A stretch of DNA of 64,000 nt, taken from the NCBI GenBank assembly GCA_029448655.1, contig JACCLO010000003.1:3720001-3784000 (forward strand). The letters are read 5' to 3'. Positions 9,355-18,777 of the stretch are shown here, in pieces (positions within the stretch are counted from its first letter, which is position 1; each line of letters opens with the position of its first letter). The stretch is from Wolfiporia cocos. Taxonomy: Eukaryota > Basidiomycota > Agaricomycetes > Polyporales > Phaeolaceae. The notes under the pieces were generated by a model. It saw nothing but the letters and a program-made list of their open reading frames with translations, made no database searches and had not been told where the DNA came from. The translations under genes and the position numbers were made by a program.

Positions 9355-10054
9355 TGACACAGACTAGACTGTGGGACTCACACTATAACCTAATAAGCGA
9401 CTTGAAGGAGTTGCTGGAGGTTGGTGAGGAGACTAGTGGGCGCAAGCAGAGATGATATGTAACTGTGCGAATGCAGAGAACAAATCTAAGGCTTATCCGC
9501 AGTGATAGCCCTACTTATATACATGCTTTGTTTGGTTACCGGTAAGGGAGCCAAACATGAAGGTGGTCTGTGCGCAGACATAACTAATATGGTTAAGTCG
9601 TAAACTACAATAGACCATGTGCGCCGGTAATGACCGCACCAATAAGATCGTTTGTTTGGACCGTAGGTCCATGTTGTGGAAGTGGCTGTAGCTACGTTAG
9701 TAAGCCATGCATGTGATTCTTATATACCGGCATCGGGATATGAGTAATCATAAGGGCATTGGCATGTGATAACGAGCGGGCCGCTTATCCAATCGTACTG
9801 ACATAGCCCGGTATCGGGATATGAGTAAAGCGCGTGACACCGGAGGTTAGTCCGCTGAGTCATTGACGCGTACAAGCGTGTTATGTACGTGTTGTTATGA
9901 CAAGTGGACGTATACCGTGTTGTGTACGTGTTGTTTGGTTGCGTGTACGTGCTAGACGGGCGCTTAGCAGCGTAAATGTCTACAAGGTCGTAGAAATACC
10001 AGATAAATAGGTAAAAATACGGGAAAAATAGTGGCATGTCCCAAATCTGTGACA
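9355..10054 (-). repeat. 5' LTR of the gypsy element, with promoter
   Basis: Second copy of the 700-bp LTR. Read on the minus strand it carries TATATAAG at 9521-9514. AGATTTGTTCT follows 34 nt further on (9487-9477). That 11-mer is the reverse complement of the primer site just after the LTR, so 9487 is the likely transcript start and U3/R border, leaving about 133 nt of R plus U5. The start site is inferred from TATA spacing and the complementarity. Confidence 0.93.
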
Positions 10055-10280
10055 TCTTCAGAGAACTATGCCAGTGAAACAAGTGGCCATGTATATTATC
10101 CAGCTCTGATAGCCTTCACTATATCAGCGGTCACACCATGTACAGAGTCTGCTGTTATCCAGAAATGTTTCACTAACGATAATTATGACTATGGCACCGG
10201 TTTTTTGACCTCCACTACTAGACTTTAGAAAAGGAGCGGGTGGCACGTGGTTCTTGACCTCATAAATGATAGATCTGAGC
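10055..10280 (-). repeat. Dispersed repeat B, right-hand piece flanking the gypsy insertion
   Basis: Positions 1-51 joined to 10055-10280 match the reverse complement of about 62500-62770 (shared words include GCCAGGCGGCT, AGAGTCTGCTGTTA, GATAATTATGACTATGGC, AAAAGGAGCGGGTGGCA). In that copy the sequence runs through the gypsy target site without interruption. The origin of repeat B is not recognised. Between 10281 and 10500 nothing further is identifiable. Confidence 0.85.
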
Positions 10281-10526
10281 ACTGCAACACATATAAATGA
10301 CTGTATCAAAGTATGTGGACCATCTTCTCTCACATATGGAAGTACAAAATATATGCTAAAAGTAGTCTGCAACAACAGGTCACAGTGACAGATCCTGCTT
10401 AACATGTTACCATGCATGTTACCTATGTTCTAAGACCAGTATTATGGAAAGGTCATGGTTCCACATTCCTTGACCCCTATTCTCACTATCATTATTCTTA
10501 CTCCACCTTGGAAAAAGGCTGAATCA

Positions 10527-11088
10527 TGACACAGACTCACTGTCTGTGCGACCCCTGGGCTCAGGGGGATCCATACAGGCCTACAATCGAGGCCATAAGG
10601 CACCAACCAGAGGTGAGCGCAGAGGCTACATGGATGGGGCACCCCCGCATTCCTAGTGTACGCCGACATAGCTGATAACCGCACAGTCAAGGTAGGAGAG
10701 ATACGGGCCCCGGGCCAGGAGATCACACAGCTATAAGCGAGAAAGGGTGATACACCATTGTCGAGAATCTGAGAGATGGGGTGTAAGCCCACATCTCGTC
10801 GTATTATATACATGCTTGTGTATACTACCGAGACTGCCCTAAAGATGTGGTCTGTGCACCGCTATCTACTGGGTCATGTGCTAGGTAACGAGACATGTAA
10901 CAATGTGACCATGAGTGACGGTACCTGAGGCGCGCGCTACCCTACAGCGCTAACCAAATGACCAGGTGACCTGCAATATCTGGGAGACGCCGGAGGTGGC
11001 TACAGCGCAGAGACGCGGCGTACGCCTAGCGCCGCGCGTGCGTCCTATAGCGAGGGTTGTTACAAGACATTATGGAAAGTTTGTGACA
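10527..11088 (-). mobile_element. Solo LTR, gypsy-related
   Basis: 562 bp starting TGACACAGACTCACTG and ending TTTGTGACA, flanked by perfect 5-bp duplications AATCA (10522-10526 and 11089-11093). The ends resemble those of the full-length element's LTR. It shares the TATATACATGCTT block and a downstream GTGGTCTGTGC block, but the rest is diverged, so it is a related family. No internal region is present, consistent with LTR-LTR recombination. Confidence 0.88.
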
Positions 11089-11122
11089 AATCATACTAAT
11101 CATTGGTGAACCACCTCTACCA

Positions 11123-11839
11123 GTAGAGGTTCGGTCATTTATCTTAATCTGCCAACTGCCCTTCACTTAGGAAATGGCAGTTGTGAGCTAGGTTTGCATG
11201 CAGATTAATCTGCCAACTGCGGCAGATTAATCTACTGTGATGATAAAATGGTAACTCCAGGATTCGAACCAGAGACCTCTACCAAAGGTGAGAATTGCTG
11301 CATTGCGCCCACAATAACCAACCAAGCCATAGTGGCAATGATTAACCTTGAGCAATAGTATTATACATACAGCAAACTTAACACATAATTTTCACAAATC
11401 ATCAAGGCAACTAACTGCTGCAGCAAGCATAAAGAAACTAATGACAGTGGCAGCTTGATTTAGCATGCCTGACCTGGAGCAACTCATAATGGGAAAGCTG
11501 AATACACTGGAATCACAGGTCTTTAAAGGCAGATTCAATTTTATTTGCATCATAGCAGATGTTAAACTGCAAAAATGAAGCTCACAAAGTGTTCTATATA
11601 TTGCTTGAAAGTGTGTGGTTTCTAGTTGCACTGTAGCTCAGTTGGCTAATGCATGCTGCAATACTCCGATTGTCACCTGTGGTAAGGTCTTTGGTTCCAA
11701 TCCTGGAGTTATCATTTTATTATCACAGTAGATTAATCTGCCGCAGTTGGCAGATTAATCTGTGTGCAAACCTAGCTTGCAACTGCCATTTCTTAAGTGA
11801 AGGGCAGTTGGCAGATTAAGATAAATGACTGAAGTCCCT
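11123..11839. mobile_element. TIR element A, copy 1, with tRNA-like inverted repeats
   Basis: 717 bp flanked by the 8-bp duplication CTCTACCA (11115-11122 and 11840-11847). The long inverted repeats contain CTTAATCTGCCAACTGC and GCAGATTAATCTGC blocks and, inward of these, a tRNA-like segment in each arm. The left arm is on the minus strand (GATTCGAACC near 11262, CCAAGCCATAG near 11325). The right arm is on the plus strand (GTAGCTCAGTTGGC near 11632). The central roughly 200 bp is inverted relative to copies 2 and 3. There is no transposase, so the element is non-autonomous. Confidence 0.85.
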
Positions 11840-11960
11840 CTCTACCAAATCATGGGTGCTTATGAGGCGTTTATCAAGATCAAGCCTATGGCGTACGCCT
11901 TGAATTTGGCCTGCGAGCTGAGTTGAGGCGAGGTAGTGCATCCGAACAGAGCCTTATCGA

Positions 11961-12440
11961 ACAGAGCCTTATGTTATGTCTTTCAAGTGATAACTCCTGT
12001 CACCGTGTACCCGCAGCCATACTCTACAGAGACAGCAAATAATTCACCACAATGTCGATTACCGCCGTCACCTGAGAATAAGTGCGCGCTTGCCCACTAA
12101 ACCGTGGAAACCATAAGCTGTATTCTCCTGTAGGTATATGTTGGGATAAACAGCCTTACAGGATGCGTGAGACTGCATGAAGGCCAAGTAAGACTTCCCA
12201 TTGGTAGATGCTCGGAATCTATCATGGATTGTCAGACAACTTCACTAAGACCCCGGGAGGGGTTCACAGAGCGATATAGAAGAGTCACACTGAAGATTGC
12301 GGCAGCCGACATTCATTGGCATGAAGAACCAATACCTATGATTGAGGAGAAATAACTGATGAGCTTTGCACCATTTGTCTATACTAGTACCATGAATACG
12401 TCACCACGGAATAAATTGAACCCTGCACAAGTGTGGACAT
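11961..12440. other. No gene recognised
   Basis: About 480 bp between repeat B and the decayed membrane-protein gene. Only short chance frames and no repeat or RNA gene are visible. Confidence 0.5.
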
Positions 12441-12457
12441 TACCTACTAGATTCAGC

Positions 12458-13878
12458 CTAGAAACCAGTAGCTGAATCAACTTGAGGCTCATGCTGGGGG
12501 TTGGTGCCCATGGTATTGATGAACGTCGATAGATAGACTGTGTCATCCTGATGCTGAGAATAATCAGTATCGCCGTCGGTTTGCCCTTCAGATAGTGGCG
12601 TCTGTGAAGAGACACTGCAGAGACAAAGATCAAGGAAGAACCGAGATAGAGTCATTGCGGACAGCCTGATGGATGGCAATGAGCGAGTGATTAAGAAGCT
12701 GTGTTGGTGACTGACGGGGTGGCCCACATAGTCAGTAAAAAAAAAGACTGTCAGGACAGCCAATTAGTCCAAGCCATGGGATAGCAAGAATCATGCGCAC
12801 ACCAGTCTTCCAAAGCACTATCTGCAGAACGTTTAGCACCAAAAGGAACCTTCATCACGTCATCTGGGCTGTTACACGATGAAACATAACTTGTGCCTAC
12901 AGAAAGTACCCGGTACCTATGAGCATCAGTCATCCATCAGCACGATAGCATCATGATCGAAGCGATCGATATACCATCCTTGAGTAATAACTTCGATATA
13001 GAGATGATACGCCGATCGACAGTATCTCCACATCTCGCCAATTTGACTAGGTTGTTCCAGGTGACACAGAGAAGGACAACATCGGAGATGATTCGTCCAG
13101 CACGGGCACAGTAGACAGCTGAAACTGTTGCAATCATGGTACATGCCGCGGAAAATAGCTTCACTTACAGCTGAAGCGCTCAAATCAGTGTTTCACGTAA
13201 GAATTAGCATGCAAGTCAGTACCTGGCCTGCGATTGTAGATATGCAGTGTTATTCAGACTGTCACGCTCATGCTGTGGACAGTTTGACAGGTTTTGTATC
13301 ACCGCATACTGCAGTCAATCCGAATTTAGCCTCCTTCCGACGCGAGACTGTATGATACCCACGACAATGGTTGCAGGCTCAATTAGACCACATCCAAGGG
13401 TTGTAACAGTGACTGGCCATCTCCGTCCGCTGACAGCATATACGCGGAGAGTGACAGAGGCTAGAAAACAAAGTGAGTAGGTACTTGTCTCGTAGATAAC
13501 AAAGTCACTATCTACCGGCCCATATGCATTCCCACACACTCTGACACACAAGCCAGGTTTGGAATGCCGAATTACACCTGGAATTAGCCTTGAAAAGGTG
13601 GGAGATGTAAGCTCAAGAGCGTTCGAACCTCTAAGTTTCCCTCAGATGAATGCGGATCAGATAGGGTCACGAGCATCACCTACAGTTTGATCTTCAAGCA
13701 AGATGGGCAGCAGGATAGAGGTGAGGATGCAAAACGCCAGTATAGCATATCGATTGAGCAGAAATACAATGGAGACCCATGTATATCTTCCTCTCCAGAT
13801 CAGAGAATATTCATCAGAGAGAGTTATGATATGGTCGTATATGACGAGAGCTGGATAGTTCGTATCAATAAATTCAGC
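12458..13878 (-). pseudogene. DUF6533-type seven-helix membrane protein gene, probably decayed
   Basis: Minus-strand exons spell a basidiomycete DUF6533 protein. 13860-13690 gives ALVIYDHIITLSDE and IWRGRYTWVSIVFLLNRYA. 13460-13340 gives VTLRVYAVSGRRW and a following hydrophobic helix. 13140-13020 gives ARAGRIISDVVLLCVTW. 12650-12458 gives a SRFFLDL-like tail. These are the helix 1-2 signature (YDxxxTLxxE...WxxxxxxxxxLFLxNRY), the LRVYA helix, the adenylate-like D-V-x-TW helix and the SRFxxxLR tail of the family. Joining them needs several introns, and the exon near 12960 runs into stops after KDG, so decay is likely. Family function is unknown. Confidence 0.6.
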
Positions 13879-14784
13879 CTATCCGCATCAATCGGTAAAG
13901 TGTTCACTCAATGGAACCATCCAACAATATCCTCCGATCCTGTGAAGAGGAGAAAAATAAAGAAAGGCTACATGGCAGTTGTTGCAAAACGTACAGAGAT
14001 TCTGCGAGAGTACTCATGTATGAAAAGGCGGGGGAGTGATGAGGACGTCAAGACAGAGGTTTTTATGTATTTACACTCAGGTTCCCGTCGTCCTCCGCAA
14101 CGGTGGATGTATTGAATTACGAACACTCGCACACATGATCTCACCATGCCGGAAAGGTAGAGGCCCGAAAACTCATTGATCGCTGATTTCAAACATGAAT
14201 GATGATGTCGGATTTTAGGCATGATTGTTCTGAATCCGTCGCATTGGAAGGTTCCAGAGCGCCTTACCCTTATGGTGCTAGGATACTTCAATTGAGAAGC
14301 TCTTCTGAAATTGCAATTCTACACTATGCGCATGCCTCATCGTGGGGCCGTTGCCTCCGTCAGCTTCAGTTTCTATCCGTGATGCTCCGGTGATGGCGTT
14401 CCACGTACTATTGCTGGCCCTGGACCAGTAATGCAACATCTTGGCTGTCCCACCGAGTGTCGCCTCTATCTCCATGAGTCCGGGCTCAGATCTCTCGGAG
14501 CTTTTTTTTTTAATGATAGCCCTACATCTCCAGTACAAGTGCAATTTTCACAAGCATCTGAGAGTACGGTGGGCACGATACTGAAGCCCATGAAGTATCG
14601 CAACAGCAACGCAACTTTTCTCCGAGCATCAGTCACCCCATCAGTCATGATCGCCGAACTGCCGAGCGCACGGCATCAGTCGGCATTATGCTGCCGGTGC
14701 GCTGCAGCCGGCCGGCATCACCACGCCATCGTCAACGGGAAGCTGAGTTCAACTTTGCCGACTGAGGTTTGTGGCTGATGTCAC
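13879..14784. other. No gene recognised
   Basis: About 0.9 kb upstream of the DUF6533 remnant. It may include that gene's promoter and first exon. Otherwise only unsupported short frames are seen. Confidence 0.5.
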
Positions 14785-14792
14785 GCTCTGAC

Positions 14793-15507
14793 GTAGAGTT
14801 TCAGTCAATTATCTTAATCTGCCAACTGCCCTTCGCTTAAGAAATCGCAGTTGCGAGCTAGGTTTGCACGCAGATTAATCTGCTAACTGCGGCAGATTAA
14901 TCTACTGTGACAATAAAATGGCACATCCCGGATTCGAACCAAGGACCTTAGCGCAGATGAGAATAACAGCATCGCAGGGCAATTAGCCAACTGAGCTACA
15001 GTGTAACGGGTGTTGCCCCCATTTTAAGCAATATATAGAGTATTTTGTAAACTTCATTTTCGCAGTTTAACATCTTCCATAACACAAATACAAATGAATC
15101 TGCCTCTAAAGACCTGTGATTCCAGTGTATTCAGCTTTCCCATGGTGAGTTGCTCCAGGTCAAGCATGGTAAATCAAGCTACCACTATCATTGATTTCTG
15201 TATGCTTGTTGTAGCAGTTAGTTGCCTTGATGATTTGCGAAAATTGTGTGTAAAATTTGCGTTATATATATTTTAATTAGTCAGTGGTACCTGTTGCTGC
15301 AATGGCTCAGTTGGCTAATTACGCTGCGATGCTGTTATTCTCATCTGCGCTAAGGTCCTTGGTTCGAATCCGGGATGTGCCATTTTATTGTCACAGTAGA
15401 TTAATCTGCCGCAGTTAGCAGATTAATCTGCGTGCAAACCTAGCTCGCAACTGCAATTTCTTAAGCAAAGGGCAGTTGGCAGATTAAGATAATTGACTGA
15501 AGTCCCT
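14793..15507. mobile_element. TIR element A, copy 2, with tRNA-like inverted repeats
   Basis: 715 bp, same family as 11123-11839. Flanks GCTCTGAC (14785-14792) and CCTCTGAC (15508-15515) match at 7 of 8 bases. The arms share CAGTCAATTATCTTAATCTGCC ends, and each holds a tRNA-like unit with a perfect B-box (reverse complement at 14930-14940; GGTTCGAATCC at 15361-15371) and an A-box like TGGCTCAGTTGG (15303-15314). Both units read outward. There is no coding capacity. Confidence 0.85.
15303..15371 (+). other. tRNA-like segment with A- and B-boxes (element A copy 2)
   Basis: TGGCTCAGTTGG and GGTTCGAATCC fit the internal Pol III promoter boxes of tRNA genes, 46 nt apart, about 13 nt more than in a standard tRNA. 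Acceptor and D stems do not pair well, so this is a tRNA-derived sequence rather than a working tRNA. The mirror copy lies at 14930-14998 on the minus strand. Confidence 0.6.
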
Positions 15508-15643
15508 CCTCTGACAACAATCTGCCTCTGTATACTAACATAATACAGATATCCTCTCGGAAAACTAGATACTTAGTCTAACTGATAGTAAGAATATTCG
15601 TTGCAGTTTTGAACGGACTCATCAAAGGAAAAACTAAGCCGAA

Positions 15644-15666
15644 GCCCATCAATAGCTCTGATGGGC
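15644..15666. other. Perfect hairpin followed by a T run
   Basis: GCCCATCA (15644-15651) pairs with TGATGGGC (15659-15666) around a 7-nt loop, followed by TTTTT. It resembles a bacterial intrinsic terminator by shape only; no gene ends here. Confidence 0.3.
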
Positions 15667-15718
15667 ATTTTTGACATTGTTTCTCTTCGTCTATCGAAGC
15701 TGTACAAAATTTGACTTG

Positions 15719-16085
15719 TGTCACGGATTTACTGACAAAGCCAATGCCCCCCCTGATAGTCTTTCAGTCACGTGACCTTACATGCGGGATATCTTATCAC
15801 TCTCCCACAGCGTTATCTTAACATGTACGGTAGCTTATGTCAGCATAGAATGCGATTTACCTACGCACGGCCCTGTTTAGGGGAGTACTCACATCCACGC
15901 TAGCATACATGTATATAGGCTACGGCGACTGAGGCTACAACCTCACTCTTGGTAATTCAGGCATTGGGGTGCACCCCTCTACTCTGCATCTCTACGTGTG
16001 CTAGTCTGGTGCCCGCGGTCATCACCGTCTCAGACAACTCCCTATTGGGTTATGGGGAACTTAATACATTGGCAGATTTGTGTCA
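15719..16085 (+). mobile_element. Solo LTR, plus orientation
   Basis: 367 bp beginning TGTCACGGATTT and ending GATTTGTGTCA, flanked by the perfect 5-bp duplication ACTTG (15714-15718 and 16086-16090). A TATATAGG motif lies near 15911 in the same orientation. The start resembles the full-length gypsy LTR (TGTCACAGATTT), but the body is shorter and diverged. Confidence 0.82.
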
Positions 16086-16650
16086 ACTTGAAAGGTTTGT
16101 GCAGACTGTGAGATGGTCAAGCTGTACAAAATTTCGTGTTTTTTGAATTGGAGGGAGTGGAACTAGATGCAGAATTGCATTACTGTTGTGATTGCATTGT
16201 TGGGCCAGTGTTAATATTGCACACAAGATGATGACTCTGATGATCTCTATTGCAGTGCTGCAAGCTAATGATGACTTTACAAGTTCTCTTCCATTAGCTG
16301 GGTGACTGGTGACCAAGAGAATTGTTCATTAGCCATCTCACATCCACACCTTGGTCATGTGTGCTTGAAGAGGCTCGAAGAACGGTGATATCTGCATACA
16401 GAACTGTCAAGTCATTTAAATATTTAATGACCACTGATATGAGCTAATATTGAACCAATGCTAAATGCCGGTGATGATAACAGCAAATCTACTGTAGTGT
16501 CACGACCTTGCATGATCATTATGGAGAGAGGCTGATACACCTGTCGAAAAATAACGAATTGCACACAATGTAAAGGTGCGTGTGCTAGTTCATTTATCTG
16601 CAAAATGTCTGATGGCTGACATATCCTAGATATACAAGAATGGAACCTAC

Positions 16651-16974
16651 ATGATTGCAGAAGTTCAATATTTTTCCCAAGCTCCCCATCCCCACTGCAA
16701 CAGTGGCCTCGCACTCATGTCAGTGTACTCAGACCCAGACCAGGATCTACTCAATTACTCAGAAAATACACTTTACTTGTGCAAATACCAAGGTACTTGC
16801 AATCTCAAAGTCATTGATGCAACCTCAATTCAAGCTGTGGTTGCAATGATACCACATCCTGCCCCCTATGGCCCTCACAGATGCAATCTGGAGGGTAATT
16901 CTTTTTTTGCAGAGAAGCTTGGATTGGACTTACTACAATTCACTCACACAGATGAAATTACTGCAGATGAATAA
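16651..16974 (+). pseudogene. Fragment of a transposon-type ORF
   Basis: A 107-codon frame containing CKYQGTCNLKVIDATSIQ, then VVAMIPHP, then FFAEKLGLDLL. This pattern (CKYxG...VIDxxxIxxVVAMxPHxxxx...FxxEKLGLD) resembles the C-terminal region of proteins common in basidiomycete Plavaka/CACTA-type DNA transposons. I recognise it by pattern only. No matching transposase core is visible nearby, so it is probably a remnant. Confidence 0.4.
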
Positions 16975-18530
16975 ATAGTGTATAAATGAGTTCAGGATGG
17001 AAGTGGGTACAGTGTTGCAATGCGCAATTGTAGATAATGTGTAGATGAGGTGATCCGAGAACAGACAGCAACCATGACAAATATTACAATATGTGCAGGG
17101 ATGCTACTCGAGCGCTACTCATAGCACTGGTGCTTCCAAGCTGTAGCAATTGCCATATCCGCCACATTGTTGCTCGCTTAACGCCTAAACAGCAGATTCA
17201 AACTCCGTAACTCTAACGTAACCCTAAACCTTTATCTCGGTGGCTGCTGTGGCTGAAGCAGATTTCGACATCATCCGACTTATGCTGCCTCTAACTGCAG
17301 CCACACATCCAAAAAAATTATGGTACTCTAGGGACGCATAGCATAGGATATGAATTAGATCTTAATGAAGTTACTGTACTATGTCTGTCACTATAGAGCT
17401 CGTAATGAAGGAAAGCACCGAGAAAGTTAGTGTTGAGACTGACCTATGCTCTTGTCTCATGCACCACATAAGATCTCCTCAGTATTATATTATCAAACTA
17501 TTCATACACCAATCATATACCATATTAAGGACAATTCTAGTAGGATGCCCTCCTGATATAACCTGATACTTCTCCATGAATATTTTGAAACATGTATGTA
17601 TTTTAGACACCATTGAATTAAGTTGTTTGTTACTCAAGAACAATCCATAATAAAATCATGCAAATATTGTGAAGTACTACTCATATGTACTACTATGGAT
17701 TGAGGCAGCAATATATAGAGGTACTTTGAACCGGAACCTCTACTATTTTGTCCCCCTGGAGTCACTGCAGCACCTTACTGTGTAGTACATATCCAATTTT
17801 ATGTCATATATTTCACATTGAAGATCTTTATCTCAAAGTTAAAACATTCATATATGTATTTTAAACAACTTCCTAGCTCTGCATCTCCTCTAGTCAATCA
17901 TCAGTAGCATGAATATAGCTCTCAGAAGCTCCACATAGCCATCAGTAGAATCCGGGCTCAAACATCAGTTGAAAGCAACCGGGACATACATATGTGAAGT
18001 ACATAGGTGCTATCAGGCACATCTGTCTGAGAGGAGACTGCAGGACCGAGTGATTCAACAGCTGGTAGTGTCAAATTGACATACAAAGTACAGTTGCCAC
18101 AACATGACTGATCAAATCCTCGTTAGTGCACAACAAGTTATATCTTTCAAATTGCATTGCACAGTATAGAAATATCACGAATGGCAGGTTCATAATTAAA
18201 CATATCTATGAAATGCTATTGCAGCATTCAAACATCCAGAACTTGGTACATTGTGTGAAGAGGTACTTTCCTATAGAAGGCAAGAAATTGCACCAAGTTG
18301 ACATAGTGCTTGATCTCCACTATCATGAGCAAGCTTCAAAAATATTCATAGTACTAGAATTGATAACAAATCAACAACATAATAGTGTTTGAACTCGAGA
18401 AGGTGCGAGAAGTGGCAAGACTGCTGCAGATAGGGTAAGCACTATTTGGAGCGCTGGATCTAGCTTGGAGCGCTGATGCAAGTGCTTGTGTAATTACTAT
18501 ATTGGGAAGGCAAGCCACTACTCTGGTAGG
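16975..18530. other. AT-rich stretch without recognised gene
   Basis: About 1.55 kb with only short, unsupported frames and frequent stops in all frames. No repeat structure was recognised before the foldback at 18531. Confidence 0.5.
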
Positions 18531-18777
18531 TCATGTGATTGCTACGACTTCTGGAACCACATTTTGTCTCTCACTCAAGCTCATTCTGTTTCTTGAGTGT
18601 CTCTATATAATATAGTATAGAGGATAGCAAATGTTCCAAATCTGGATTTATAAACTACATATTTCTTGCTCATAGCCTAGCTATCCTCTATACTATATTA
18701 TATAGAGACACTCAAGAAACATGATGAGCTCGAGCAAGAGACAAATTGTGGTTCCAGAAGTTATAGCAATCACATGA
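18531..18777. repeat. Foldback with 98-bp inverted arms
   Basis: 18531-18628 is the inverted repeat of 18680-18777 with about 8 mismatches (roughly 92% identity) and a 51-nt spacer. The inner ends (about 43 bp, TTTCTTGAGTGTCTCTATAT onward) are identical. No clear target duplication is seen. It is probably a small foldback or MITE. Confidence 0.85.

Larger units (their letters stand above)
52..10054 (-). mobile_element. Full-length Ty3/gypsy chromovirus-type LTR retrotransposon
   Basis: Two 700-bp direct repeats (52-751 and 9355-10054) bound a 10,003-bp unit. They differ at only one base (g339 versus a9642). The unit is flanked by the 5-bp duplication TCTTC (47-51 and 10055-10059). In element orientation (minus strand) the order is 5' LTR, primer site, about 1 kb leader, 307-aa ORF, gag, pol, polypurine tract, 3' LTR. 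Pol order is protease, reverse transcriptase, RNase H, integrase, chromodomain, dUTPase. Integrase after RNase H places it in Ty3/gypsy, and the chromodomain in the chromovirus branch. All three frames are open, so the element is probably young and possibly active (inference). Confidence 0.97.
10500..11960 (+). repeat. Second piece of dispersed repeat B, carrying two insertions
   Basis: 10510-10526, 11089-11122 and 11848-11960 together match 62345-62506 in direct orientation (for example GCGTTTATCAAGATCAAGCC and GAGGCGAGGTAGTGCAT). They are interrupted by a solo LTR (10527-11088) and an inverted-repeat element (11123-11839). Orientation is opposite to the piece at 10055-10280, so the left locus is rearranged or consists of two adjacent copies. 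Confidence 0.8.

Noticed and set aside
11255..11340. True tRNA genes in the element A arms
   Set aside because: A- and B-boxes are present, but stems do not pair and box spacing is too long. The copies occur only inside the inverted-repeat element.
13687..14115. 142-aa plus-strand frame as a gene
   Set aside because: It is antisense to the DUF6533 exon, which carries recognisable family motifs on the minus strand.
15644..15672. Hairpin plus T run like a bacterial terminator, possible sign of bacterial DNA
   Set aside because: No adjacent bacterial-type gene and surrounding sequence is fungal repeat. Best regarded as chance.
17205..17232. TAACCCTAAACC as a possible internal telomere repeat
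   Set aside because: Only one or two units, not a tandem array.
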